This document shows, piece after piece, positions 26,593-38,771 of a DNA stretch of 64,000 nt (its first letter is position 1; every line of letters begins with the position of its first letter). The notes under the pieces were generated by a model, which was given only the letters and a program-made list of their open reading frames with translations, made no database searches and had not been told where the DNA came from. A program made the translations under genes and the position numbers. This DNA is from Novosphingobium sp. 9 (lineage in GTDB: Bacteria > Pseudomonadota > Alphaproteobacteria > Sphingomonadales > Sphingomonadaceae). The stretch lies in contig NZ_CP022707.1 of the NCBI RefSeq assembly GCF_025340265.1, forward strand, positions 558,001 to 622,000, given 5' to 3'.

Positions 26593-27075
26593 TCAGATAC
26601 AGGATGCGGCCAGCGCGGCGAGGCGCTCGATGCCGTCGGCGTCCTCGCTGTCGAAGCGATTGGGCTCGGGGCTGTCGAGGTCGATCACCGCGATCACCTT
26701 GCCCTCGCGGATCACCGGCACCACCAGCTCCGAACGGCTTGCCGCGTCGCAGGCGATATGGCCCTCGAAGGCGTGGACGTCGGGCACCAACTGGGTCGCA
26801 GCCTGAGAAGCTGCCGCGCCGCACACCCCGCGCCCGAAGGGGATACGGATGCAGGCAGGCTTGCCGACGAACGGCCCGAGCACCAGTTCGTCCTCGACCG
26901 AGCGGTAGAACCCGGCCCAGTTGAGATCGGGCACCAGCTGCCAGATCAGTGAGGCGAGGTTGGCCATGTTGGCCACGCCATCGGGCTCGCCATCGACCAG
27001 CGCGCTCGCGCACTGGAGCAGGTAGTCATAGCGTTCGGCCTTGGGCGTATCGGGGGCGAGATTGAAATCGTACAT
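26593..27075 (-). CDS. msrC: free methionine-(R)-sulfoxide reductase (GAF domain, fRMsr)
   Basis: 160 residues, a single GAF domain. LNWAGFYRSVEDELVLGPFVGKPACIRIPFGRGVCGAA and HIACDAASRSELVVPV contain the three cysteines of the fRMsr active site, followed by AVIDLDSPEPNRFDSEDADG. (The first quoted region spans residues about 52-88.) The enzyme reduces free Met-R-sulfoxide. It is divergent from the sugar dehydrogenase gene. Confidence 0.86.
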   Translation of the reverse strand: MYDFNLAPDTPKAERYDYLLQCASALVDGEPDGVANMANLASLIWQLVPDLNWAGFYRSVEDELVLGPFVGKPACIRIPFGRGVCGAAASQAATQLVPDVHAFEGHIACDAASRSELVVPVIREGKVIAVIDLDSPEPNRFDSEDADGIERLAALAASCI

Positions 27076-27137
27076 GGGCGCTGCGATACTCCAAAGCGAG
27101 GTTGCCGCCTAGAGCATGGCCTCGTATCTGTAAGGCC

Positions 27138-28616
27138 ATGGCCTCGATCCTCAAGCGAAGCGCGCTGGCGCTGCTCGTCATTCTCGTCCTGCTGGCGGCG
27201 CTGCTCGCCTGGACGCAGTATTCCAATTCCTCGGACCTGCCCTCCACGGCGACGACCGGGCCGGACCCCAAGCTCGTCGATCCGGCACCGCAGTGGTTCC
27301 CGAGCGTCAGCCTGCCCAAGACGGTGGGCTGGGGCGCGGACGGCAAGCCCGATGCAGGCAAGGGGCTGTCGGTCAGCCGCTTTGCCGAAGGGCTCGATCA
27401 CCCGCGCACAATGCTGACGCTGCCCAATGGCGATGTGCTGGTGACGGAAACGAATGCCCCGGCGGTCAGCCGCGAGGGCGGCGGGATCACCGGTGCGGTG
27501 GCGCGCTGGATGATGAAGCGCGTGGGCGCCGGCGAGGCGTCTCCCGATACCATCGTGCTGCTTCGCGATGCCAATGGCGACGGCAAGGCCGAACAGCGCT
27601 TCACCTTCCGCACTGCTGACATGCGCTCGCCCTCGGGCATGGCCTATGGCGATGGCACGCTTTACGTCGCCGATCACGATGCCGTTCTCGCCTTCCCGTT
27701 CACGCCGGGCGCCACCAAGCTGACCAGCGCGCCGCGCAAGCTGATGGACCTGCCCGCAGGTGGCCAGCACTGGATGCGCAATCTGCTGCTCAGCCCCGAT
27801 GGCGCGCATCTCTATGTCGCGGTCGGTTCGGGCACCAACGTTGCCGACAACGGTCTCGATGCCGAGAAGGGCCGCGCCGGGATCTGGGAGATCGACACCA
27901 AGACGGGCTCGCACCGTCCTTATGCGGCGGGGATGCGCAATCCCAACGGGATGGACTGGAATCCGTCGACCGGCATGCTCTGGGCGACGGTGCAGGAGCG
28001 CGACATGCTCGGCCCCGATCTGGTGCCGGACTACCTCACCGACGTTCCGGTGGGCGCGCAGTATGGCTGGCCGTGGGTCTACTGGCGCGACCATTTCGAT
28101 GACCGTGCGAACTATCCGATGCAGATCGGCATGACCGACTATACCCGTCGCCCGCGCTATGCGATGGGCGCGCATACCGCCGTGCTGGGCATGACCTTCG
28201 CCAAGGGTGGCGAGCGTCTGGGGCCGGGCTTTGCCAACGGCGCCTTCATCGCCCGCCATGGCTCGTGGAACCGTCGCCCGGCAGTGGGTTACGATGTCGT
28301 CTATGTCCCGTTCGATGCGCTGGGCAATGCGACCGCAGCGATGCTGGTGCCGGTGCTGAGCGGCTTCCTCGACGGCAAGGGCGATACCCATGGCCGTCCG
28401 GTCTGGCTCACCTGGGGCCACGACGGCAGCCTGCTGGTCAGCGACGATACCGCAGGCATGATCTGGCGCGTGATCGCGCCGGGCGCGGCGCCGTCTCCGG
28501 CACCCAAGCCGGTCGTGACGGACCACATGAAGCCGCAGACCGAGCTGAAGGACCCTTCGCTGATCACCCCGCAGATGCTGATGGGCGGGATGATGAAATC
28601 GTCCGACGGTCAGTGA
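27138..28616 (+). CDS. PQQ-dependent sugar dehydrogenase / sorbosone dehydrogenase family protein
   Basis: 492 residues. An N-terminal membrane anchor (about 7-27) precedes a six-bladed beta-propeller of the soluble aldose dehydrogenase/sorbosone dehydrogenase type: SRFAEGLDHPRTMLTLPNGDVLV, VADHDAVLAFPF, MRNPNGMDWNPSTGMLWATVQERD, VGAQYGWPWVYW, FIARHGSWNRRPAVGYDVVYV and PVWLTWGHDGSLLVSDDTAGMIWR. Such enzymes oxidise sugars or aldehydes with PQQ in the periplasm. The ATG at 27138 (MASILKRSALALL) gives a clean signal-anchor; an earlier in-frame start at 27102 adds 12 residues. Confidence 0.83.
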   Translation: MASILKRSALALLVILVLLAALLAWTQYSNSSDLPSTATTGPDPKLVDPAPQWFPSVSLPKTVGWGADGKPDAGKGLSVSRFAEGLDHPRTMLTLPNGDVLVTETNAPAVSREGGGITGAVARWMMKRVGAGEASPDTIVLLRDANGDGKAEQRFTFRTADMRSPSGMAYGDGTLYVADHDAVLAFPFTPGATKLTSAPRKLMDLPAGGQHWMRNLLLSPDGAHLYVAVGSGTNVADNGLDAEKGRAGIWEIDTKTGSHRPYAAGMRNPNGMDWNPSTGMLWATVQERDMLGPDLVPDYLTDVPVGAQYGWPWVYWRDHFDDRANYPMQIGMTDYTRRPRYAMGAHTAVLGMTFAKGGERLGPGFANGAFIARHGSWNRRPAVGYDVVYVPFDALGNATAAMLVPVLSGFLDGKGDTHGRPVWLTWGHDGSLLVSDDTAGMIWRVIAPGAAPSPAPKPVVTDHMKPQTELKDPSLITPQMLMGGMMKSSDGQ

Positions 28617-28636
28617 GCATCGCCTGATCGAACAGG

Positions 28637-28673
28637 AAAAGGCCCGCCGGAGTTCTGCTCCGGCGGGCCTTTT
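28637..28673. terminator. strong hairpin after the sugar dehydrogenase gene
   Basis: AAAAGGCCCGCCGGAG and its complement CTCCGGCGGGCCTTTT form a perfect 16-bp stem with a 5-nt loop, 20 bp after the stop codon. It has A- and T-runs at the two ends and would work in both directions. Confidence 0.88.
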
Positions 28674-28698
28674 CGCATCTGGATCGGGGAGGTAGGGC

Positions 28699-28856
28699 TC
28701 AGAGTTCGTTTGAAAATTCGCGAAAGGCGAATTTTGCGGCACCTGCCCGCGCCCCCACCCTACCTCCCAACGGTAGTATCCTGCGGGTGGTAGGGTGGGG
28801 GAGGGCGGGCCGGTGCCGCATTCAAAAATGCCCGTCAGGGCATTTTTCAAATCAGA
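28699..28856. repeat. palindromic three-stem repeat, copy C (reverse orientation of copy A)
   Basis: Left stem AAAATTCGC/GCGAATTTT (28713-28721 with 28727-28735) equals the right stem of copy A. Right stem AAAAATGCCC/GGGCATTTTT (28824-28833 with 28838-28847) equals the left stem of copy A. The central arms GCGGCACCTGCCC... (28736-28768) and ...GGGCCGGTGCCGC (28785-28819) pair imperfectly. Flanks also match: CTCAGAGTTCGTTTG here against the reverse complement CTCAGAGTCCGTTCG of copy A. The element abuts the stop codon of the DUF815 gene. Confidence 0.88.
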
Positions 28857-29690
28857 GCACCTTGCCGGCGCGGCCTGCCAGTTCGTTGACGTATTGCCAG
28901 GCGATACGGCCCGAGCGCGCACCGCGCAGGCGCGACCATTGCAGCGCGTCGCCTTCGTCCCAGTCGAGCCCGAAGGTTTCCGCATAGCCCCGGATGATTG
29001 CGAGGTAGGCATCCTGATCGCAGGCGTGGAATCCGATCGACAGGCCGAAGCGGTCGGCCAGCGCAAGCTGGTCGTCCACCTTGTCGCGCGGGTTGATGGG
29101 ATCGTCCTGCTCCGCCATGCCGCGCGGCACGATGGCGCGGCGGTTCGAGGTGACAGCCAGACGCACGTTGGCGGGGCGCGCCTCGACGCCGCCCTCCAGC
29201 CACGAACGCAGCAGGCGCGGCCCTGCGCTGTCGCCTTCCTCGAAGCCCAGATCGTCGATGTAGACGAGGAAGCGGCGCTCCGGCACCTTGCCCAGCAGAG
29301 TGAACAGCGCGGTGACGCCGGAGAGCGCTTCCTGCGCCACCTGCACCAGCGCGATGTCGCCGGGGTGCGCGTCTTGCGCGGCGCGGATCGAGGCGCGGAT
29401 CAGCGCGGACTTGCCCATGCCGCGCGATCCCCACAGCAGCATGTCGTGCGCGGCATGACCTGCGGCAAGGCGGGTGACGTTCTCGACCACGCGGGCCTTC
29501 TGCGCCTCGACGCCCTGCAGCAGCGCGAGCCGGGGCGCTTCGAGCACGGGCACCGGGCGGCCTTCGTGTCCGGTCCACACGTAGGCAGGGTGCGCGGTCC
29601 AGTCGATCGTTTCGGGGCAGGGGGCGCCAGGCGTTCGAGCGCGGCGGCGATGCGGGCGAGGGCGTCCGCGATATCGGGGGTCTCGGTCAT
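28852..29690 (-). pseudogene. DUF815 family P-loop ATPase, one frameshift
   Basis: The start MTETPDIADALARIAAALERL (from 29690) and the main part WTGHEGRPVPVLEAPRLALL ... are in different frames. The break falls at GGGG 29614-29617; one extra base there yields ...PAPETIDWTAHPAYVWTG... and a product of about 279 residues. The rest is a typical DUF815 AAA+-like ATPase: MLLWGSRGMGKSALIRASI (Walker A), FLVYIDDLGFEEGD (Walker B), RLAVTSNRRAIVPR and YVNELAGRAGKVL. Function unknown. It is divergent from the sua5-type gene. Sequence error is more likely than decay, since the rest is intact. Confidence 0.82.
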
Positions 29691-29717
29691 GATGTTGCGC
29701 TGGAACCAGAAAATTCG

Positions 29718-29733
29718 TGCATTTGCAAATGCA
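29718..29733. promoter_or_regulatory. perfect 16-bp palindrome in a divergent promoter region
   Basis: TGCATTTGCAAATGCA is fully self-complementary and lies in a notably AT-rich 135-bp gap between the DUF815 ATPase gene (-) and the Sua5-type gene (+). It is a candidate operator for a dimeric regulator; the regulator is not known. Confidence 0.5.
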
Positions 29734-29825
29734 AATATCAGGAAGTTTGATGAATTATTGCTCTATCACACATTCATCGTCCGAAATTGTTGGAATTACC
29801 CGCGATTGGCGATAGCGCAAGGGCG

Positions 29826-30773
29826 ATGAACCAGACCGACGCGCCCCGCCTGCTGCCCGATACGCCCGAAGGCCTTCAGGATGCTGCCGTCATCCTGCGC
29901 GGCGGCGGGCTGGTCGCGGTGCCGACCGAGACGGTCTACGGCCTTGCCGGGCGGGCCGATCGTGACGAGACGGTGGCGGCGATCTATCGGGCCAAGGGGC
30001 GGCCGAGTTTCAATCCGCTGATCGTCCATGTCAGCGATTTCGCGCAGGCAGAGACAGTCGCGGTGTTCGACGAGCGCGCCCGTGCGCTCGCCCATGCCTT
30101 CTGGCCGGGGCCGCTGACGATGGTGCTGCCGCTGCGCGACGGCGCCCCGGTTGCCCCTGCGGTGACGGCGGGGCTGCCCACGGTGGCGTTGCGCTGCCCC
30201 GGTCATCCGACGATGCGCGAACTGATCGCGCGCTGCGGGGTGCCGCTCGCGGCGCCCTCGGCCAATGCCAGCGGCGGGGTGAGCCCCTCGTGTGCGGCGC
30301 ATGTGGTGGCATCGCTGGGTGGGCGGATCGATGCGGTGATCGATGGCGGCGCGTGTCCTGCCGGTCTGGAATCCACCATCGTCGCGCTGCGTGGGGAGGG
30401 AGCATGGCAACTGCTGCGACCCGGCCCGCTGACGGTGGAGGCACTGGCCGAGGTGCTGGGGTGCGATCCGGTGCCGGTGACATCGCACGAGATCGAAGCG
30501 CCGGGGCAGCTTGCCAGCCACTACGCGCCGGGCAAGCCGGTGCGGCTGGAGGCGGAAGTGGCCGAAGCGGACGAGTTCCACATCGGCTACGGAGCGATCT
30601 CAGGCGATGCGACGCTCTCTGCCGATGCCGATCTCGCCGAAGCCGCCGCGCGCCTCTACGCGCTGCTGCACGAGGCTGCTGCGGCCCCGCAGCCGCGCAT
30701 TGCCGTGGCGCCGATCCCCGATGTCGGGATCGGCCTGGCGATCAACGACCGCCTGCGCCGCGCGGCGGCGTGA
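29826..30773 (+). CDS. L-threonylcarbamoyladenylate synthase (Sua5/YrdC family)
   Basis: 315 residues, long Sua5 form. The YrdC domain (about 10-200) has GGLVAVPTETVYGLAGRADRD, YRAKGRPSFNPLIVHV (the KGRP motif), FWPGPLTMVL and PLAAPSANASGGVSP; a linker with LRPGPLTVEAL and SHYAPGKPVRL leads to the C-terminal Sua5 domain. It makes threonylcarbamoyl-AMP from Thr, bicarbonate and ATP, the first step of tRNA t6A37 synthesis. The ATG at 29826 is preferred to an upstream in-frame start at 29787. TsaB/D/E are not in view. Confidence 0.92.
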   Translation: MNQTDAPRLLPDTPEGLQDAAVILRGGGLVAVPTETVYGLAGRADRDETVAAIYRAKGRPSFNPLIVHVSDFAQAETVAVFDERARALAHAFWPGPLTMVLPLRDGAPVAPAVTAGLPTVALRCPGHPTMRELIARCGVPLAAPSANASGGVSPSCAAHVVASLGGRIDAVIDGGACPAGLESTIVALRGEGAWQLLRPGPLTVEALAEVLGCDPVPVTSHEIEAPGQLASHYAPGKPVRLEAEVAEADEFHIGYGAISGDATLSADADLAEAAARLYALLHEAAAAPQPRIAVAPIPDVGIGLAINDRLRRAAA

Positions 30774-30811
30774 CGGGGCGCTGACGAAGGCGGGGTAGTC
30801 TCGCCGCCCGA

Positions 30812-31138
30812 TTAGGAGGGGTACTGCGTGCGCAGGCCCTGAATCTGGGCATAGTCGTCGCGCGCGGTCTGGCAGGCCCGTTCGTCGCCCTGGTTGCACT
30901 GCTTCATGTGCCGGTCGTACTGCTTCTGCAGCTTGCCGATCTGCTCTTCCTGCTTGCGCATCTTGCGCCCGCGGTTGCGATCGGATTCCGACTGGCTGGT
31001 GGTGGTCCAGTCCACGGCCTTGCTGCCCGCCTTGACCGGCAGCGTCACGACATTCACCGCCGTCTTCGCGATGCAGCCCGAGAGGGCAGGGGCCAGCGCC
31101 AGAGCGGCGAGCGAGGCGATCAGGGCGGCATGTTTCAT
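30812..31138 (-). CDS. small putative lipoprotein
   Basis: 108 residues. MKHAALIASLAALALAPAL followed by SGC forms a lipoprotein signal with a lipobox ending at a Cys near residue 21. The mature part has AKTAVNVVTLPVKAGSKAVDW, then a basic coiled-coil-like stretch rich in Arg/Lys/Gln (RKQEEQIGKLQKQYDRHMK) with two Cys in KQCNQGDERACQTARDDYA. It is probably a periplasm-facing membrane lipoprotein of unknown function. The start at 31138 is used because the frame from 31177 lacks a signal at its end. It converges with the Sua5-type gene. Confidence 0.72.
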   Translation of the reverse strand: MKHAALIASLAALALAPALSGCIAKTAVNVVTLPVKAGSKAVDWTTTSQSESDRNRGRKMRKQEEQIGKLQKQYDRHMKQCNQGDERACQTARDDYAQIQGLRTQYPS

Positions 31139-31184
31139 GACAGGCCGGAGCCTTTCACGAACGCGCGCATCCGGCAATCTCTAA

Positions 31185-31226
31185 AAGAAAAGGGCCTCTC
31201 GTCCGCAGACGAAAGGCCCTTTTCTT
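31185..31226. terminator. hairpin terminator after carD
   Basis: AAGAAAAGGGCCT pairs with AGGCCCTTTTCTT, with an inner stem TCGTC/GACGA; it lies 20 bp after the carD stop and 47 bp before the lipoprotein start, with T-runs on either strand. Confidence 0.85.
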
Positions 31227-31246
31227 GCGCGAAGCCGCTTGAGCGA

Positions 31247-31780
31247 TCAGGCGGTTTCAGCGTTCTCGTAATACTTGGGCGCATACTCGTTGAGGATCGC
31301 GAGGATCTTCTGGAGGGCGGCCGGTTCGTCGGTCTTTTCCATCGCCGCCAGTTCGCGGGCGAGGCGCGAGGACGCAGCCTCGAAGATCTGGCGCTCGGAA
31401 TAGCTCTGTTCGGGCTGGTCGTCGGCACGGAACAGGTCGCGGGTCACTTCGGCGATCGACACGAGGTCGCCCGAGTTGATCTTCGCTTCGTATTCCTGCG
31501 CGCGGCGCGACCACATGGTGCGCTTGACCTTGGGCTTGCCCTTCAGGGTATCGAGCGCTTCGCGAAGCGTCTTGTCCGAAGAGAGCTTGCGCATGCCGAT
31601 GGATTCCACTTTATTGAAGGGAACCCGGAGGGTCATGCGTTCTTTTTCGAATCGCAGCACATAGAGTTCAAGCTGCATGCCGGCGATTTCCTGCCGCTGC
31701 AGTTCGATTACCCGGCCCACGCCGTGCTTGGGGTAAACGACGTAGTCTCCAACATCGAAGGCGTCAGCCTTGGTTGCCAT
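31247..31780 (-). CDS. carD: CarD family transcriptional regulator
   Basis: 177 residues. The N-terminal RNA polymerase-interacting domain is FDVGDYVVYPKHGVGRVIEL (about 8-27) with LYVLRFEKERMTLRVPFNKVES; the C-terminal helical DNA-binding domain is TMWSRRAQEYEAKINSGD ... ERQIFEAASSRLARELAA. CarD binds the RNA polymerase beta subunit and stabilises open complexes at many promoters, including rRNA. The ATG at 31780 (MATKADAF) is preferred to a start at 31939 that adds 53 non-conserved residues. Confidence 0.93.
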   Translation of the reverse strand: MATKADAFDVGDYVVYPKHGVGRVIELQRQEIAGMQLELYVLRFEKERMTLRVPFNKVESIGMRKLSSDKTLREALDTLKGKPKVKRTMWSRRAQEYEAKINSGDLVSIAEVTRDLFRADDQPEQSYSERQIFEAASSRLARELAAMEKTDEPAALQKILAILNEYAPKYYENAETA

Positions 31781-32107
31781 GTATCGTCCTTTCACCTGCG
31801 GGATTTCGCTGCAGTTTTGGCGGCGGAAAGAGCGCGGGCAGTGCGACGCGGAGGCCGGTAAAAACCTCCACCACCCGGTCAGATTGCTCTCCCAACCGTT
31901 TGCTTTCGAATCCCGCCTCGCAATGAAGATAGCTGCCACACGAGCGCGAATGCCCGGACAGTTGAGCCATCATATAGCATCGATGTGACAAAATTGCCAG
32001 AGGTACGCGCGTATTTGCGCGCCATGCACGTTAGCGCGGCCTTAACCCTCTGGAAATGCAATCGGTTGAGGCTCTGGCAACAGAGCCCCGAAGGCCTTGG
32101 GAAGGGT
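31781..32107. other. non-coding gap between fdxA and carD (327 bp)
   Basis: No credible gene on either strand. It must contain the carD promoter; I see no clear -35/-10 pair, repeat or long hairpin. The open frame that continues upstream from carD through the first 160 bp is not protein-like. Confidence 0.5.
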
Positions 32108-32446
32108 TCAGTCGCCCTCGCCCGGCTCCGGCGAGAAGTACTTCTCGAGCTTGCCTTCCTCGTCCTTCATCGCGTCGGCATCCTCTGGCGGATCGCGCTT
32201 GACGGTGATGTTGGGCCACTCTGCCGAGTACTTGGCATTGAGCTCGAGCCAGGCTTCGAGGCCGTTCTCGGTGTCGGGAAGGATCGCTTCGGCAGGGCAT
32301 TCCGGTTCGCACACGCCGCAGTCGATGCACTCGCTGGGGTTGATGACGAGCATGTTGTCGCCCTCGTAGAAGCAGTCCACCGGGCACACTTCCACGCAGT
32401 CCATGTACTTGCACCGGATGCAGTTGTCGGTGACGACATAAGTCAT
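32108..32446 (-). CDS. fdxA: 7Fe-type ferredoxin FdxA
   Basis: 112 residues. The two cysteine clusters are [17 protein letters not shown] (Cys 9, 12, 17, 21, 25) and [12 protein letters not shown] (Cys 40, 43, 46, 50), the arrangement that holds one [3Fe-4S] and one [4Fe-4S] cluster, followed by the alphaproteobacterial C-terminal extension ([12 protein letters not shown] ...). An electron carrier in the cytosol. Its ATG overlaps the stop of the S4-domain gene (ATGA), so the helicase-S4-fdxA genes appear to form one unit. Confidence 0.94.
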   Translation of the reverse strand: MTYVVTDNCIRCKYMDCVEVCPVDCFYEGDNMLVINPSECIDCGVCEPECPAEAILPDTENGLEAWLELNAKYSAEWPNITVKRDPPEDADAMKDEEGKLEKYFSPEPGEGD

Positions 32447-32781
32447 GGCTGCAGCTCTTCCTTCACAACGGTCCGTACCGGCCCACCCGCGGGGCCTCCA
32501 TCAGCGGGTGCTGCTATGGGAAGGATGCCCCTCCCGTCAAGCACTCTGTAGCAGGCCTGCGCTTCCGGAGCGGGACCGCGGCGTTCGGGCAACGCCACGA
32601 TCTCGATCACGCGGACCCCTGCGGGGGTGGAAAGCGTCAGCACGTCGCCCAATCCCACTTTCTGGTGGGCGCGGTCGATGCGGCGTCCGTTGAGCCGCAT
32701 GTGACCGGCCTGTGCCCACTCCTGGGCAAGCGGGCGGGTCTTCGCCAGTCGAAGGAACCAGAGCAGCTTGTCTACCCGCAT
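32443..32781 (-). CDS. RNA-binding S4 domain protein (Hsp15-like)
   Basis: 112 residues. The S4 domain fills the N-terminal half: [47 protein letters not shown]. The tail is Pro/Gly rich. Proteins of this type, such as Hsp15, bind stalled 50S subunits carrying peptidyl-tRNA. It lies 37 bp downstream of the Suv3-like helicase gene and overlaps fdxA by 4 bp. Confidence 0.86.
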   Translation of the reverse strand: MRVDKLLWFLRLAKTRPLAQEWAQAGHMRLNGRRIDRAHQKVGLGDVLTLSTPAGVRVIEIVALPERRGPAPEAQACYRVLDGRGILPIAAPADGGPAGGPVRTVVKEELQP

Positions 32782-32818
32782 ATGCCTCCTCTTGGTCTGA
32801 CCCGCCGACGCTTCCTGA

Positions 32819-35799
32819 TCAGCGGGACATCAGTTCCGCCAGAGCCGCGAAAGCACCGGGTGCCCGCGCGGGCTCACCGGGACGTTCGGGGCGACCTGAC
32901 TTGTTGCCCGGCTTGTTCCGGGCATCGCCGGAACGGTTGTCCTGACGCGCCGGACGCTCGCCGCGTTCCGGCCTGTTGTCGTGGCCGTTCCTGCGCGCAT
33001 CGTTGCGGCGGTTCTCGCCCTGACGGCGCTCACCCTGTCGTTCGCCGCCCCGTTCTCCACGTGGGGTGCGCGGGCCGCGCCCTTCGCCCTGACGGGGGCC
33101 GCCATCGCGGTGCCCATCATTGCGGCGGGCCGGACGCCAGCGCCAGCGCAGCGGTGCGGCGGGGCCGAAGGCGCCTTCGGCAAGCGCGCGGGTGGGCTGG
33201 GGCTGGAAGCCTGCGGTACGCATCAGCCGCTCGAAGCTCGCCTCGGTCAGGCCCATCGAGATCGCGCGGGCGGAATCGAGGGTAAAGCTCGCATCGCGGT
33301 TCTGGCGCGGGCGGCAGTGGGCTTAGGTGCAGGCGCGACCTGAGCCGTCTCATCGGCTGCCGCTTCGCCAGTTGCTGTTTCCGCCGTCTCGGCATGTGCC
33401 TCGACCTTGACGTCTTCAACCTTGGGCGTCTCGCCCTTCGCAGCCTTTCCGGCTTCGCGCTTGGCGCTGCGAGCCTCATAGGCTTCGCGCAGCAGCTTTT
33501 CGGCCATGTCGAGGCGGATCAGCTGCTTGCCGAGATAGCGATAGCCCGGCGTGCGGCCTTCGCGCGTGGCGGGAAGTGCGGGCGGCATGTCGGCTTCCGG
33601 CTCGGGACCGGGACGACGCCCGGCGACGACCGCCAGCTGGCGCCACAGCGCGATGACATGCGAGCGCAGCAGCACGGGGACGAACAGGTCGAGCGCACCG
33701 ACGCGCACGCCCAGCTTCGCCAGCATCGAGCGGCGCTCCTTGTCGATGCCCTCGACACCGGAATCCTCGCGCGGGGTCATGCCGCAACGCTCGACCAGCG
33801 TGATCAGCAGCGCGCGCAGTTCCGGGCCGGCCTCTTCCGAGCGGCTTGCCTCGTCCAGCTTCGCCAGCGGGGCGAGCGGGGCAAGCGCACGTTCCAGCCA
33901 GCTTTCCAGCGCCGCGACCAGTACCTTGCGCTCCGCTGCGGGCACCGGATCGAGCGTGCGGTCCGGTGCGAGCTGGGGCGTCAGCAGCGTGCGGCCGGGC
34001 TTGAGGCGGGCGATGGTCTCGCCTTCCCAGACGAGCGCGCCGTCGACCAGCGAGAGCCCTGCGGCAGGCGCGGTCTTGTCTTCACCAAGTTCCGCCTCGA
34101 TGGCAGCGGCCAGCGTGGTGGCGCGGGTCTGGAGCAGGGTGGGCAGGTGGCGTTCGGCAGCGGCCAGCAGCAGCTTGCGGTCGGTCAGGCGGGTGCCCGG
34201 ATCGACATGGAAGGTGAAGCCGCGAAGGCTGCCGATGTGCTCGCCTTCGACGAGGACTTCCTCGTCTTCGAGGCGGATCGAGAGCAGCCCTGAATCGGGG
34301 CCGAGATTTTTCATGAGTATAGCCGTCCGGCGATTGATGAAACGTTCGGTAAGGCGGCCATGTAGCGCATCTGACAGCCTTGCCTCAACTGCGCGTGCAC
34401 GTTCGGCCATTTCGTCGCGTGCCAGAACCCAGTCGGGACGCTGCGCGATGTAGGCGAAAGAGCGGATCGCGGCAATCCGGCCCTGCAAGGTGTCGATATC
34501 GCCGCCGGTACGGTCGAGATGGGCGATCTGCGCTGCCATGTAGTCGGCACCGAGCTGCCCGTCGCGCAAGTCCTGCCACAGCCGTGCGACGAAGCGCGAA
34601 TGGGCCTCCACGCCCTGCTGGCGGAAGTCGGGCAGGCGGCAGACCTCCCAGAAGCGGCGGATCTGCCCTGCGCCAGAGACGGTGCCGACCAGATCGGCAT
34701 CGTCGGCCAGCCGCTTGAGCACGGCGAGGTCGATGGCCTCGGGCGCGATCACCAGTTCGGGGCGCGACGGCGGGGTTTCGAGATCGGCGATCAGCGTCGC
34801 CAGAGTGTCGAAGCGCGGCTCGGGATTGCGCCAGAACAGGCGGGTGATCGGCGCGAAGCGATGCTCCTCGATCGCATAGACTTCCTCGTCGTCGAACTCG
34901 GAATTGTGGCCGCCGGAGCCTGACAGCGTGCCAAAGGTGCCGTCTGTCTGGTGGCGTCCGGCGCGCCCGGCGATCTGGGCCATTTCGGCGGGCGTCAGGC
35001 GGCGGTGGCGCTGGCCGTCGAACTTGGACAGCCCTGCGAAGGCGACATGCTGGACATCGAGGTTCAGCCCCATGCCAATGGCGTCGGTGGCGACCAGATA
35101 GTCAACCTCGCCCGACTGGTAGAGCGCGACCTGCGCATTGCGCGTCTGCGGGCTGAGGCCGCCCATCACCACGGCCGCACCGCCCCGGAAGCGGCGCAGC
35201 ATCTCGGCGATGGCATAGACCTGCTCGACCGAGAAGGCGACGATGGCGCTGCGCGGCGGCATCCGGCTGAGCTTCTTGGCGCCCGCGTGGGAGAGCGTGG
35301 AGAAGCGCGGGCGGGTGATCGTCTCGGCGCCGGGGATCAGCGCCTTGACCATCGGCTCCAGCGTGGAGGAGCCCAGGATCATCGTTTCCTCGCGTCCGCG
35401 CGCATGGAGCAGGCGGTCGGTGAAGATATGCCCGCGCTCGCGGTCGGCGCCCAGTTGCGCCTCGTCGATACCGACGAAGGCGACGTCGCGCTGGTCTTCG
35501 GCGGGGCGGTGTTTGTCGATGGGCCGGCCGCTGAGCACCGGCCCTTCGGCTGGCCGGACAGGCCGGCCGCTCAGGACAGGCATAGCTTCCATCGTACAGA
35601 GGAAATAGCGGGCCTTGGGTGGCTCGATCCGCTCCTCGCCGGTGATCAGCGCGACGCTGGCCTCGCCCTTGATCTTGACCACGCGGTCGTAGACCTCGCG
35701 GGCCAGCAGGCGCAGCGGGAAGCCCATCATGCCGCTGGAATGAGCGCACATCCGCTCGATCGCGAGGTGCGTCTTGCCGGTATTGGTGGGGCCGAGCAC
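32819..35799 (-). pseudogene. Suv3/MgpS-like DEAD-box RNA helicase with Arg/Gly-rich tail, one frameshift
   Basis: The helicase core starts LGPTNTGKTHLAIERM (Walker A), then VGIDEAQLGADRERGHIF (Walker B, DEAQ) and AEMAQIAGRAGRHQT (motif VI), as in Suv3-type helicases. The intact frame runs to 33247; one base added at GGG 33309-33311 joins it to the downstream frame (SMGLTEASFERLMRTAGF) and a tail of about 100 residues rich in Arg, Gly, Asn and Asp. The joined product is about 993 residues. The true N-terminus may lie a few codons upstream: GTG 35824 has AGGAGA before it but needs a one-base change to be in frame. A frameshift by sequence error is likely; RNA turnover role is inferred. Confidence 0.82.
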
Positions 35800-36061
35800 C
35801 GCCTTGACCCCGAAGGGGCCTCACGATTTCTCTCCTTTTGGCCCGCTTTAGGGAAGGAGGCTCGCGGCGAAACGTTGCGGTCGTGAACCATCTCGCCTGC
35901 CAATGTGGCACCGCAATACGTCGCTCGCAAGACGCACCCGGACGAATGGAGGGCACTGCGTCCACAGATTTAGGCAGCTGTTAACCTTACAGGTGCAGGG
36001 AGAAGCCACGCAAAGATGATGCCGCCGCCGGTCGGACGGGAGCATCAAAGGACGGGGCGTT

Positions 36062-38735
<2,674 letters not shown>

Positions 38736-38771
38736 GGTGGTTTCAGGTTAGATTTGAAAGGGGTATTTTCC

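Noticed and set aside
30812..31138. Start of the small lipoprotein at 31177
   Set aside because: The upstream start would place 13 Arg-rich residues before the lipoprotein signal and overlap nothing informative; the internal Met gives a normal signal with lipobox.
33055..33064. CACGTG in the helicase tail region as a further parS site
   Set aside because: Only the central six bases match; the flanks (CTCCACGTGGGG) depart from parS at the outer positions.
36007..36061. CACGCAAAG segment before the M23 gene, resembling part of a c-di-GMP-I (GEMM) riboswitch
   Set aside because: The rest of the GEMM consensus (the first conserved loop with GGGCAAACC) is absent and no matching two-stem fold with tetraloop/receptor can be drawn; a short hairpin is all that remains.
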